This document shows positions 45,095 through 56,904 of a stretch of DNA of 64,000 nucleotides, piece by piece. The translations under genes and the position numbers were made by a program. The notes below the pieces were generated by a model, which worked only from the letters and a program-made list of their open reading frames with translations, made no database searches and was not told the DNA's origin. The stretch's first letter is position 1; each line of letters begins with the position of its first letter. Source of the stretch: Bactrocera neohumeralis (lineage: Eukaryota; Arthropoda; Insecta; Diptera; Tephritidae); assembly GCF_024586455.1 (NCBI RefSeq), contig NC_065919.1, positions 14,176,368-14,240,367 of the forward strand, written 5' to 3'.

Positions 45095-45410
45095 TATTTC
45101 ATATTTCAAAATAAATAAAACCATAATTAATATTTAAGATTTCATATTTCATATTTTTTTTAATTTTTAGTTTTTCATATTTTTTATTTCATATTTCATA
45201 TTCGTATTTCAGATTTCATATTACATATTTTATATCACACATTTCATTTTTCCTATTTTTATCTCATATTTCTTCTGCCATAACTCGTTTTTCGTACTTC
45301 ATATTTCACACCTTTAATATTTCTTAATTCATATTTCTTAATTTTTAATATTTATTTTTTCATAATTCAAAGATCGTATTTCATACCACAAAACTTATTT
45401 CTTGCAATTA
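45095..45410. repeat. TTTCATATT low-complexity array
   Basis: TTTCATATT and close variants (ATTTCATA, ATTTCTTAAT, TATTTCAG) recur over about 315 bp with no other content. It is a degenerate 8-9 bp minisatellite. Confidence 0.75.
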
Positions 45411-46784
45411 GTATTTTTATCTTGCCATTAACTAGGGAATGCACCTTCTTGATTATAGCATAGCAAATCTTTCGGCACAGATGCTTGCCACAGGAAACGT
45501 TCTGAGACAATAAAGGTTAAGCGATCACAAAACTAAAGCAAAACGGAATAAACAAAAAAGGAAATGGCGCACAGCTGAGCGCGGTGTTTGGCAACAGGTG
45601 TGCAGCGTCGCTCGTGCAATCGTTATGTGAGTTAGAATATTAGATATCAGCAACATTATCTTTTAATGCCACTGGCCATATATGTGAGTATGTACCATGC
45701 ACATGTATGTGTGCAGGCATGCAATGACAATGCGCTGGTCTCTTCTGCGGTTTTATTGTCGATTTGGACTCTGTCTATTTAGCTCATTTTAGATTTTCGT
45801 GTGATTTGCATTTATTTTAACGGTGCTTTATTGACATTTGTTATGATTAATGTGTGTGCTTTGCTTTTTAAGCCAAGTCCGCTGTTTAAACACTAAATTA
45901 GAATAATCAATTTGCATTGAATTTGCTCATATATTTACTTTAAGCGGCAACAGCAGAAAGATTATGCACGAAAATTTGCATAAGCGCAAAGGTAGTTACT
46001 TAGCGCACATACTACACCATATATACATACATACATATGTCTATATGTGTGTACGCAAATCGGTGCAACTGCCATTCGTTAGAGTTGGAGCATAAAATTT
46101 ATGCAAAATATGTAATGAACATTAATTTTGTGTTTGTTTAACTTCCGTAAGGGTTTGCGGCTGCTATTATGGCTGTGGCATGCCACAACAGCACTGCGCT
46201 CGGTGCTTGACCAATACCGCTATTATAAATGTCAACAGTTTGTGGCGACGTAAATCAAATTTGCCTATAAACCGCAGGGCGCAAATACAAATTATTTTTT
46301 GGCCATAATCGCCTATATATTAATGTTTACTTAAATTGCTGCGCTTACCTATGTACATATTTATTTATTTATATTGTATTGCTTATTCGTATGCACAAGT
46401 GATAAATCTTTTGAGTTGTATTAATATTTGAATACAATTTAAAATGGTTTGCAGCTAAAAGTTTGATTTACGAGTTTGCCGGTTGGGATGGCGAGCAAAT
46501 TGAAAAGGAGCGTTGCCAAACGCTTTGTTCTTTACAGAACAGTTACAATGCAGGATATGCCAAATGAGTTAGTAAAATGTTGGTTAATACTTATTTAATG
46601 TGGATGAAAATAAGTAAACCAATAAAGAAAGTTAATTTTAGTTCCACCGAGACTATAATACAAACACAAAAGTTTCTTGACAAGAACTTGCTTTTGAGCG
46701 GCCAGTTTGTAGTACAGCTATGGTGACTCGATCTGAACAATTACTTTGGAGATTGCATTATTGCCTTATATAATGTAATGAACC
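45411..46784. other. Spacer, no recognised gene
   Basis: Low-copy-looking AT-rich DNA with ATACATACATACAT near 46023-46036. No homology recognised. Confidence 0.5.
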
Positions 46785-47012
46785 ATGTCAAACTTTCATA
46801 AAAAAATATCTTCAATAGAAAAAATTTCCCAAACAAGCACTTATTTCCAAAAAGTTCAGTTCGATGGTCCGAAATTATCAGTTCCGACCAAATGAGCTGC
46901 TACTTAAAGAGAAAAGAAAGTGTGCAAAAGTTTAGATAGATGTCTCAAAAACTGAGGGACTGGTACGCAAATATTCAGAAAAACTGACTTGTCTAAATCG
47001 ACTCAGCTCCAT
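46785..47012 (-). repeat. DINE/mini-me-like repeat fragment
   Basis: In reverse it reads GAGCTGAGTCGATTTAGAC, CCAGTCCCTCAGTTTTTGAG and AGCAGCTCATTTGGTCGGAA, in the same order as 39430-39620. It stops at about 47012, where the mariner terminus begins. The GTCY microsatellite is lost. Confidence 0.55.
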
Positions 47013-47017
47013 TATAA

Positions 47018-47460
47018 TGTGTTGTCAAAAAAGTCTTGCGGTATTTTTATTGAGTTTTTTTTTTGTTGAAATTGAAATGAATTTTTGATGACTCATGCCC
47101 AGCTCTTGACCGATGCTACGGCTGCTACTATGCCGGTCTCTTTCGACCAATTCAGCGATTTTATCGCAATTTTCGACGACAGGCCTTTCGGAGCGTGGCG
47201 CATCTTCGACCACCTATACACCAGAACGAAAACGTTGAAACCATCGTTGTGCGGTGGAAATGGAAACTCTATCGGGTCCATAAACTGCTCAAATTTTATT
47301 GGCGGCTTGAGATGCATTTTTGCCTTTATCGTAGTAGTACTGTAAAATACTTGTATGCCGTATTTTATCTTTATTTTGATCCATGTTTGCGACGCTATAA
47401 CTCACGAATGACTTAAACGAAACGACAATCAATCAAACACGTGTTAGCGCGTGAAATGAG
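47018..47460 (-). mobile_element. mariner (family C) remnant keeping only the DNA-binding half
   Basis: From an ATG at 47384 the reverse strand reads MDQNKDKIRHTSILQYYYDK, GKNASQAANKI, stop, AVYGPDRVSISTAQRWFQRF (first HTH), then VVEDAPRSERPVVENCDKIA, ELVERDRHSSSRSIGQELGM and SHQ (second HTH). It is then joined to short terminal sequence ending in a GTCAAAAAAGTCTTGCGGTA-type TIR at 47018-47045. The complete catalytic domain is deleted. Two stops interrupt it. If ever translated, such a protein could only bind DNA. Confidence 0.75.
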
Positions 47461-47807
47461 CTTTCCAAAAAGGTATAGCATGAGACGAATAAAACTAGAA
47501 CTATTTTTATAATATTATTATTAATATATTTTTTAGGACCTCCGGCGTTTCCTTTTGGGTGTTACAAACTAAAAAAGTACAATATTTTTGCAATATTTTT
47601 TTGAAAGATTCTCGATAAGGAATAGTGGTTCTTGGTTTGCTTACATTTACGACAAACATCATACAATTTTCCTAAGAACGTTCGCAATGGAATTCGCCAT
47701 TCCATGTATTTGGTCAATGATATTTTTCGAACTATATTCATCTACATCTAAATCTTAACAACATTCTTAGTACAAAAATTTTGAAAATTTTAAAGGTGGT
47801 ATTCACT
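47461..47807. other. Spacer, no recognised gene
   Basis: AT-rich, nothing recognised. Confidence 0.5.
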
Positions 47808-49025
47808 AGCCGATCATGAAGAATTTCGAACAGCAATTACCAGTCTGAAGAACAACAAAGCGGCGGTGGTCAATGGATTGCCTGCCGAGCTATTCAAATA
47901 CGGCGGAGGAGTATGCATCAGCTTTTTTAGAAAATGGTTGGACGAAAGCATGACCGACGATTGAGATTTAAGTGTGCTCTTTCCAATCCATAAAAGAAGA
48001 GACCACACAATCTGCGCCAACTACCGCGGGATAAGCCTCCTCAGCATTGCATAAAAGGTTCTATCGAGTGTATTATGTGAAAGACTGAAGCCCAACGTCA
48101 ACAAACTAATTGGACCTTATCAGTGTGGCTTTAGACCTGGAAAATCAAAAACTGACCAGATATTCACCATGCGCCAAATCTTGGAAAGACCCGTAAAAGA
48201 AATCGACACATACCACCTCTTCGTCGATTTCAAAGCTGCTTTGACAGCACGAAAAGGAGTTGCCTTTATGCCGTGATGTCTGAATTTGGTATCCCCGCAA
48301 AACTAAACCAATAAGGTTGTGTAAATTGTAAATTGACGTTAAGGTTGTGTAACTAAACCAAAACAGTTGTGTAAATTGACATTAAGCAATACCAAAAGCT
48401 CCGGCAGAATCGGGAAGGACCTCTCCGACCCATTCAATACCAAACGATGACTGTTGACAGTCATAACTTCGAAGTCGTAGATAATTTCCTATCTTGGAAC
48501 ATGTATTAACACCAACAACAATGTCAGCTTCGAAACCCAACGCAGAATAACCCTTACCAACAGCTACTATTTTTGACTGAATAGTCAATTGAGAAGTAAA
48601 GTCCTCTCCTGACGAACAAAGACCAAACTGTGCAGAGGCATGAACGATGACAAAATCTGGTGAGTCGACGTTATGAGTTTTTGAAAGAAAGATTCAGGTG
48701 CGCATTGACAATGGTTAATATCGCTTTCGATGGAACGATGAGTTGTACGATCTATACGATGACGTAGACATAGTTCAGCGAAATAAGAGACAGCGGCTAC
48801 GCTGGCTATGTCATGCCGTCCGAATGGACGAAAATACTCCAGCTCTGAAAGTATTCTCGACGCAGTACCCGCCGGGGGAAGCAGAGGAAGAGAAAGACCT
48901 TCACTCTGTTGGAGAGATCAGCTGGAAAAGGACCTGGCTGCACTTGGTATCTCGAATTTGCTCCAAACCGCGGAAAGAAGAAACGACTGGCGCGCTGTTG
49001 TTAACTCGGCTATAACCGCATAAGC
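47808..49025 (+). mobile_element. RTE-clade non-LTR retrotransposon, internally deleted copy
   Basis: The plus strand reads DHEEFRTAITSLKNNKAAVV, NGLPAELFKYGGG, then CANYRGISLLSIA, LKPNVNKLIGPYQCGFRPGK with SKTDQIFTMRQILERP (48100-48200) and YHLFVDFKAAL. The YADD segment is missing. The reading resumes with ISYLGTCINTNNNVS near 48490-48530, YDLYDDVDIVQRNKRQRLRW, then VRMDEN, and finishes with SRGRERPSLCWRDQLEKDLA and RRNDWRAVVNSAITA followed by a stop at 49021. Order and endpoint agree with an RTE-type endonuclease-RT protein whose first half is absent. A local duplication lies at 48300-48372. It is not functional. Confidence 0.85.
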
Positions 49026-49035
49026 AGCTTCTACG

Positions 49036-50777
49036 CCAGTAAAGAAGAATTTAATATGTATTTTTACTCTGTAATTTACACTAGAGGGTCAATTTGTTTA
49101 AAAATTTTAATTTCAACTGTAATCAACGTACAAATATTGTTAATTTTACAGCGCTTTCAACGCCACTCGCTGGCAATAACTCGTTATTGTTGCCAACTCC
49201 TGCTCAGTTGCAACCGTTAATATTTCCGAACAAATGGAACAGCAAATATTTACTTAATTTCACAAAAGTTTAATAAATGATCGCCAATCAATGCGCTGAT
49301 TAGTTGCTCTATGATGTTGTCTCACATTGCGAAAGCCATAAATCTTAATTGGCTATGAACTTGATTAATTAATTATAATCAAAATTGTTGATTTTAATCA
49401 TTTACACCCGGGTGTGTCCCAATCGATAGACAATAAATGTACCAAAGCGGTAGCTAGGCAAATTAATAATTTAAATTATGCAGACACAATTACCTATACG
49501 TGCATATGTTTGCATGTATGGATGGATATACGTATAAAGTTTACCCACGACTATCAGTTTACCGCAACAACGGTTTGATGACAGTTTATGCAACTTGCTG
49601 TGGCAATATTGCAACTCACGCAGAGTTATAAAAATAGACTACATAAAAATGAGAGAAAACTTCATAGTGTCCAGCTGTTGACCGTTTTCAATTAGCATTT
49701 ATTTCAAAACTGGGCAAGCGGGTAAAGCATTCCCACAATTAAATACTTGAAGTAATGCGCAATGGCGGCGAACTTGTCAGTTCCGCACGTTGGACAAGGC
49801 AATTTCTATTGGTTCGTATGTGTGTGTATGTATGTGTGCGGGGAGTTTGAAAAACTCGACGAAGAAACAACAAACGATGTGTTATAAAAAATTGTAAATA
49901 TTACTGTATATCAATCTAATAAATCGGGTAAAGTGGTTCATGTCAGCTTGAGCTAAAAAGGGCTATTTGTAATAGTTTATCAAATGAGAGAGGGTTAAGA
50001 AACATTATCTAATAGTGACTGGGTTTCGAACACCTAAAATAGTTGATAACAAAGCAGGTTTCAATCATAAGCAGCTACAATTCCTGGCTTCCTCCATAAA
50101 AAATTAGTTTTGACTTGATATTGCATGTTATAGTCAACAATCATTCTGAGCATATTTCGTCCCACCTTTATGTGTCGCTATATGGTCAAACTACACGCTT
50201 TGACCAGCGCGCAGCTTTGCCATTGATACGCTAAACACGATTTTGTAGAACATTTTGGCTCGTTTGTATTTGGATTTGTTTTTTTTTTTTTTATTTTTCG
50301 GCACAAAAATGCAATAATCACTTCATTCAGCTGTGACCCGTTTAACGGTACTTATGGTGGGTGAAAAATGCGCCAAACCTGTCATAAGCTGACAAACCAC
50401 GAATTCGCTAGAAGCGGACGGAAAAAAACATTTCTTGTTGTTTGAAATACAGAGAGAATTTATATACATATGAGATATGCGATATATATGTACATGTAGA
50501 CATTTACGAGCGTGGAATATAGAGTATATGCCGGAATATGAACTCTATGAAAATAATTCTGTAGTAGAATTGAGTCATTGAATGACCAATTGAATGCAAT
50601 GGTACCCCTGCAGGAAAAACATTCGGTTTAGGTGTTGTTTGAAACAACAATCTATATGTGAAACAAAATTTCTTTTTTAAAAACGTTAAAATTTATGAAA
50701 GTAAATATTTTGAACCTTGTTTGTCACATTCTTTTAACGCTTTCCTGAATAAAAACAAAATTTATTAAAATACAATA
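49036..50777. other. Spacer, no recognised gene
   Basis: AT-rich low-copy-looking DNA. It contains a GTATGTGTGTGTATGTATGTG microsatellite near 49815-49838, a TATAAAAATAG string at 49627-49637 and TTTTTTTTTTTT near 50279-50291. No domain or transposon homology was recognised. Confidence 0.5.
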
Positions 50778-51399
50778 TTGGGTAGTCGAGAAAGAATTTT
50801 CGTATTTCCAATCAAACTTCAACTTATTGTTTTTATATTTATAATGAACTTTAATGAACCAAGTATGTACCATTTTTGTCCACCATTGTTCCGCTAGAGA
50901 CATTATTCCATCAGTGTAAAACTTTTCTGGTTTCTCGGCGAAAAACTGCGACAAGTAATTTTCACAGGCTTCTCTTGAAGCCAACTTTACTCCATTAAAG
51001 GAGTTCTGCATTGACCGAAACAAATGGTAGTCCGATGGTGCAAGGTCAGGGCTATATAGTGGATGCATCAAAACTTCCCAGCCAAGCTCTGACAGTTTTG
51101 GCCGAGTCATCAAAATGTGTGTGGTCTAGTGTTGTCCTGATAGAACTCGAAGCTCTTTCTTTCTTTCGATTGCTTGCTTCAATCTCATCAGTTGTTGACA
51201 GTAAAATGTAGAATCATTCGTTGGACCAGACTGGAGCAGCTCATAGTGGATGATTGCTTTCCAATCCCCATTATGGCTGCTTATGTGACGGTCCTGGTCA
51301 ATCTTTTCCATAATTTCATCGACTTTTTCAATGTGATTTGTAGCACTAGAGATATACGACCGCAACGACTTCTATTGACAAAATACGAAAAGACTTTTT
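50778..51399 (-). mobile_element. mariner (family B) deletion derivative with both ends
   Basis: The terminal inverted repeats read TTGGGTAGTCGAGAAAGAAT at the left and, reversed, TTAAAAAGTCTTTTCGTATT at the right. On the reverse strand EKVDEIMEKIDQDRHISSHN is fused directly to GDWKAIIHYELLQ and YCQQLMRLKQAIER, and then a second frame continues MTRPKLSELGWEVLMHPLYS with PDLAPSDYHLFRSMQ. The region with the TGDEKW first aspartate is deleted; the last aspartate survives. The length is 622 bp against 1,244 bp for the full copy at 58126-59369. The family assignment is secure. Confidence 0.85.
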
Positions 51400-52129
51400 A
51401 AGTACAGTAATTTAAGTGATTATAAGATACCCATAAATTAGAATATACATAAATTTTTGCACCCAGCAATAATTTCCTACTGACGTCATTACTGGCGCAG
51501 CAAGCTCTTACATGCAATGCATGTGACTCATAAACTCAGTTGACGCAAAAATGTTGTTGGCATTCATTTATTCTATTCTAAAGCTGCCATGTAGGTGTGT
51601 TTTCTAGCACAGCAACAGCTTCATAATCAATAATTGAATGTGATTTTTGGTAATTCACACCCCCAATTCAGTAGTGAAGGCGGGCGCCGTCACATTTTCG
51701 GCTTTTATGACACCGTAAATTGACAATTTCGGTTACGAAAAATTACTTATTAATTTTAAGCTGAAATTATTTAGCAGTAGTTAGGATTTGAAAACTGTGA
51801 AGCCGGTTTTTATTGTCAATATATTTGAAATATTACACACAATTAATAGGTTGTTCAATTTTGTGAGATATATTGGGTCGTTCACTAATTAATTTCGTTT
51901 TTAGAATGCATTTTCAACACGATTTTTTTAGGTTTTCGTCGTTTTTGAAATATTAAAATTTTGTTAACAAAATTAATTTTTTATTTTATTCAACATTGTT
52001 CTTTTCAAGGGTGATACCCTGCTTATAGCGCGCCACCAATTTTTCGGTACCATTTTTGTAGTACAATTTGTCTTCAAAATAAATCTCAGTTTCGGCGATC
52101 ACCGCTTCATTCGACGAAAATTTCTTCAC
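51400..52129. other. Spacer, no recognised gene
   Basis: AT-rich, low-copy-looking, no domain recognised. Confidence 0.5.
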
Positions 52130-52905
52130 GGTGCCGCAACAAAATCCTCAAGTCGCTAGCCGGCAACACCTGGGGAAATTACAAAGAAACGTTGTTGGCA
52201 ACCTACAAAGCAATCATCTTTAACTAGGCCGTAACAATATGGTCGCCAGGATGCAGTGAAACGCAGACATGGAAGCTACAGACTTGTCAGAAGACTGCAC
52301 TCCGAACTACGACAGGGTACCTCTTTATGTCTCATGGAACACCTGCAAGTGTGGCCGGTATGCTCCCAGTTAAGGAGCATAACGAACTCCTCTCCAAGCT
52401 GTTCCTGCTGGTATGCTTTCGCAGATATCATGAGGTCATTCCTCAACTACGTCGATGACATCAAACAATACGCCGACCAGACTTCGGACGAGCACTAACC
52501 GTCATTCACAGTGGAGCCATTAACACCTTCACCGACTCCCTCTCAGTAAATGGCGTACTTGGAGTCAAACCACCACCCATTGCAGACGAAGAGCTCGAGT
52601 TGCCGCGAGAAACGAGAGTGGCCCTTGCGCAGCTTCGTTCTGGATACTGTAGCAGTTTAAACTCCTACTTATCCAGAATAGACCCTGATATATCTAATAT
52701 ATGAACAGCCATGAGTCCCCGCTTAACACAGACCAGGTCTTTGCATGCCCTGCTAGCCATACTCATCTGACACCTATATTTCTTAGGTCCGACCCCGTCG
52801 AAACAGCACATTTTCTGGTCCTACCGTTGGATGACGTCTGCGTCTTATCCAATCCTTACTATTCTAACGGGATTAGGAACCCGTTACAGCAACAACACCA
52901 ACAAC
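52130..52905 (+). mobile_element. Non-LTR retrotransposon 3' end with (CAA)n tail
   Basis: The plus strand starts KILKSLAGNTWGNYKETLLA with TYKAIIFN (RT thumb), then TWKLQTCQKTALRTTTGYLF, MLPVKEHNELLSKLFLL, and NTFTDSLSVNGVLGVKPPPI with ADEELELPRETRVALAQLRS and GYCSSLNSYLSRIDPDISNI (C-terminal domain). FACPASHTHLTPIFLRSDPV ends the protein region. This resembles Jockey-type elements common in tephritids (from memory). The sequence finishes GGAACCCGTTACAGCAACAA, a short (CAA)n tail, at about 52905. One frameshift near 52690 and stops show that it is dead. 5' truncation is strong. Confidence 0.75.
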
Positions 52906-53720
52906 ACAAATTTATTTCCTGCGAGCATTGTTTTAAGATCTGAGAACAGGAAATAGTCACTGGGGATCTGGATTTCGGTGGATGCGGAAACAATTCGAAA
53001 TCTGATTTATGGATTTTGGCCATCCTTTTCACTGACTTGCAACACAGTACATTGTCTTGGTGAAACAGCACTTTCCGGTTACTCAAGTATGGTTCTTTTT
53101 CGATGATTTCGTTCTTAAACGTTCAAATAACGCTATGAAATGTTAATGGTCCTTTCTTCTTGGAGTGCATTCATCGCCTGCAGTCCACTTGGATGACTGT
53201 AGATTGGACTTCCTAGGGAAATGATGAAGCCAGGTTTCATCCATTGTCATATATCTAGGATTTATTACGCTTAAACTTCTCCAAACACTGCTCCGTATCA
53301 TCAATTTGTCGTGGTTTTTGATCAAAAGTGAGCTCGCGCGGCACCCTCCTTGCATAGAACTTTCTCATACCAAAATTTTTGTAAATGATATAATGTACAT
53401 ACATGTTCCTTTGATATCTTTAGAGTCCCTGCTATTTCGAACAACTTCACTTCCGTCATCGAAAAATATTTTTATGGACTTTTTTGATGTTTTCGTCGGT
53501 AACAACCTCTTTTGGGCATACACTGCGTTCACCGTCTTCGGTGCTCAATTCACCACGTCTAAACTTAACATACCAATCTTTTATGGTCGATTTTCTTGAA
53601 GCAATGTTCAGGAACTCGCCATGCTGCCAAGTTTTCGCTTCAACTGCATTTTTTCCCCACCCAAACAATAAAGTTTTAATAGACCTATTATATTTAGTTG
53701 ATGACAATACTTTTCAAAGT
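52905..53720 (-). mobile_element. mariner (family D) transposase pseudogene, C-terminus cut
   Basis: From about 53710 the reverse strand reads GKNAVEAKTWQHGEFLNIAS, STIKDWYVKFRRGELSTEDG with ERS (first HTH and linker), then KEVVTDENIKKVHKNI, RYMTMDETWLHHFPRKSNLQ (first aspartate, 53250-53200), RKVLFHQDNVLCCKSVKRMA (second aspartate, 53070-53010) and SDYFLFSDLKTMLAGNKF in a shifted frame to 52905. The sequence then meets the (CAA)n tail of the retrotransposon. The second HTH is damaged. Stops and at least two frameshifts exist. The family is of the type related to SETMAR transposases. Confidence 0.8.
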
Positions 53721-54757
53721 TGCCGTGAATATGCGCTTTGTTATGGAGTTTTCAAAACTCCGACAAAGCAGCAATTTTTCAAATCTGTTCTGTAATGTCA
53801 AATAAAAATCGTCCACAAAATTCAAGGCCTATTTTCCAATATTCTATTGAACTAGTTTACGAATGTTTTAAGTAAATTCAAGTGAAAACCATACAGAATT
53901 TTCAGCAATTGGAAATTTTCATACTTTTGGAAAATTGCAAACCAAACTCATATTTTTATCTTCAATATTTAATTTTTAAAATTTTATAAGTGAATTCATA
54001 TAGTTTAGCCATCACTGTACTCAAAGTGCTCTGACGAAGGGTAACTAGTGCACTCAAAATTAATGTGTGAAATGTGGCAACCACAAAAATAAACGGTATT
54101 ACTCATGGGGAGTAGCATACTTTTAAGCGCATGTGCCATTTTGACATTTAATTTGTTTACAAATTGTAACAAATTTTGACAACTGTTGGGCGCTCATATT
54201 CACGTTTATATAAACATACATAAGGAAGATGCTTAAAACTTAAAATTACAAAATAAGGAGAAAATTAAAATGCATGTTTAAGGTAATACGCCAAAATATA
54301 GGCAAATGGTATTTACATACCATTCAAGGAAAAGTTGGTCTACTTCACTAAACATTAAGGAGTAGGTATTCGCATTTGATAAGAAGAGCAAAAAAATCGT
54401 ATATTTTGAATAAACGAATAAAATACCAATAGTCTTGCCATTTTATAAAGTTTTAATTTTGAAAATACAAAAAGCTAAACAGAAATGATTAAATTTTAGA
54501 GCAATTTTTCAAAATCATACAATTGCAAATTAAGATAACACAGAAGAGAAAACGATAATGTTTTCGTTTCTTGGAAGGATAGTAGTTATTACGCTCGTTG
54601 CGATAGTTTACAGTAGTGGCAACATAGATGCATGATTGAAACTGCATTTCGAATCGCAGACATTTACCATTCAGAAAGTTTCATAAAGATTTTACTTAAG
54701 TTTTCTAATTAAGTCCCCAGCCCTCTGCGGATTTCTAGATGTTCGATTCGAGAAGCA
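53721..54757. other. Spacer, no recognised gene
   Basis: AT-rich, nothing recognised apart from short A/T runs. Confidence 0.5.
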
Positions 54758-56250
54758 CTTTTGTAGTATTATAATTAATATTATAAATGTGAATGTGAAT
54801 GTTAGTATGTTTGTTACGCTTTCACGCCGAAACCAAGAAACCAACCATCATGAAACTTTATACACAAATGTCTTATGGGATTAGAAAAAACATAGAATAT
54901 TTAACCACGGCAAAACCTGGTTTGTATATAAAACAAGTAAGAAAGAGCCACATCCGGGTGCAACCGAACATTTTATGCTGTTGCACCTTGCAATAATCAA
55001 AGCCAGGAAAATACCTTGAGTTACAAAACTTCAACCAAGGGATCGGAATCTAAGCAAATTTACATTTACATATACTCTGTATAGCTCATACACTGACCGA
55101 CAAATTCGGCATAAGATTTGTTAGGTCTCCAATCACATGGAGTAAAATTAGGCAGATCAACGAATTCCTGATATTAGTCATATGGCGGATAGGTCAAGTT
55201 TTCGCCCACTTTTATCTACACTGTTATGAGTTAACCACTCTCTGTAATTTTCATTGAGATAACCCAATTATTGGCCGATATATTCAGTATAAAGTCACCT
55301 GGAAGTTCAAATTCTTTATGTTAGGTATATGGGGCCTCAAGGAAGTATTGACTCGATTCAACCCATTTTTGATACACAGAGTTACTAATGTCGGGAAGGG
55401 ATTCTATCAGAATTTCAATTATATATCTCGCACTTTGTCCGATATTTTTGGTCAAAAGTCAACTACAGATACTGGGGTCCAAAATATTAGGTACCTAGGG
55501 GCTTGAACAGTTTTGTTTGGATTGGGACAAGTTTTGATCAAAAGGTGGCATACTTTAAAATAATTATTATTACAAAATTGTATCCCGTTATAATAATTAC
55601 TTCTGGATTTATGTACCGGAAAGTGAAAGGATCAAATGAAATTTAAAGTTATGTTATATGGGAAGTGGGCGTGGTTGTAGTCCGATTTCGCCAATTTACA
55701 CACCGTGACATAGGAATATAAAATCATGCTACGTACTAAATTTAGTTTAAATCGGTAGCGTGGGTTTTGAGATATGTGATTGCACCAAAAAGTGGGCGGT
55801 GCCACGCTCATCAGCCAATCGTCCCATAAAGCCCTTTAGTAGCATCTAGGAGTTGAAATTTAATGTCTCTGACGCATTTAGTTATTGATTTATAGCGCTT
55901 TTAGTAGTTTGGAATAGTACCGTTAGCGTACGCGAAGTTATTTTCCGATTTCATCCATTTTTACACTGTCGATAGGGGTTCTTATAATATTTGCGCTCAG
56001 CACAGGTTGTTTTAGCTGTAGTAGTTTAGAAGATATGTACATTAAACTTATCAGAGGGCGGGGCTACGCCCACTTTTTCAAAATGTTTATACAAAAATAA
56101 TTAAAAAAATAATATTCTTTTTTTTTGGAATTTCTGAAATTTCTTATGAAATTCTGGTTTTAGAATGCACTCATACCATGGTCTATGTTCTATAAAATAA
56201 TGGAACAAATACTATAGAATGATTTCTTCATTCTAACAAATGTAAATTTC
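54758..56250. repeat. Long non-coding interspersed repeat(s), 'GTGGGCGTGG' type
   Basis: It starts with TAATATTATAAATGTGAATG and ATGTTTGTTACGCTTTCACG, a motif I recall as widespread in insect repeats. From 54935 it continues as AAAACAAGTAAGAAAGAGCC with GGGTGCAACCGAACATTTTA. Inside are GGAAGTGGGCGTGGTTGTAG (55658), GTGGGCGGTGCCACGC (55793) and GGGCGGGGCTACGCCCACTT (56054), then ATGCACTCATACCATGGTCT near 56166. No protein homology. I know closely similar text from tephritid genomes, but not its class. At least two repeats may be joined. Confidence 0.5.
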
Positions 56251-56788
56251 ACAAAATATATAAATATTTAATGACCTCCAGAATTATCTTCATTTTCATG
56301 CGCATTTATTTTTCTGTGCTATTCTCATCAACTCCAATCACTTGGCAACTCTGCACAGCCATCACTTGTACATCCCCCGTTAAGAATACGATTGTAAACA
56401 AAGCACTCTCGCGCTCTACGGCATGCTGGTGTTCTATCACACTCATTTTTTGTGGCGCGTGCTCTCGCAGTATGTGTGGGTGTTGAAGTAGCGCCACACG
56501 CTGTAGCAACACACAAGCACACACACATACAGTGTAGAAGCAGTTGGTGGCAGAAGCGCCAACCAGAAGCGCATGTGTTTTGACTGCGCCCCAATGCGAC
56601 AATGCACTTGCCCTACCAACAATAAGTGACAGAACACAACGCGGACGCTGGCGCTGTCACTAACAACGCCGCGCAGCCGTTGCTCTCACAGCACACGAGT
56701 GACGGTGCTCGCATGTGAACAAGTGTACATATGTTAATTCAGTATCTGACAGCATATACACAACGGTTTTGCGCTGGCACGCCGATAC

Positions 56789-56811
56789 AAACACACACAC
56801 ACACACACACA
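56789..56811. repeat. AC dinucleotide microsatellite
   Basis: A run of about eleven AC units. Confidence 0.9.
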
Positions 56812-56904
56812 TGCATACGCTGTGTAGATATTTACTCATTTGCTTGCGCTCGCTCGCTCACTGCCTCGCCAAGCTGGGGCAGCCGAAAACTCTGTTGGAG
56901 CAAT

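Noticed and set aside
49625..49662. TATAAAAATAG with TTCATAG downstream as a core promoter
   Set aside because: The spacing is about right, but the initiator is poor and nothing gene-like follows.
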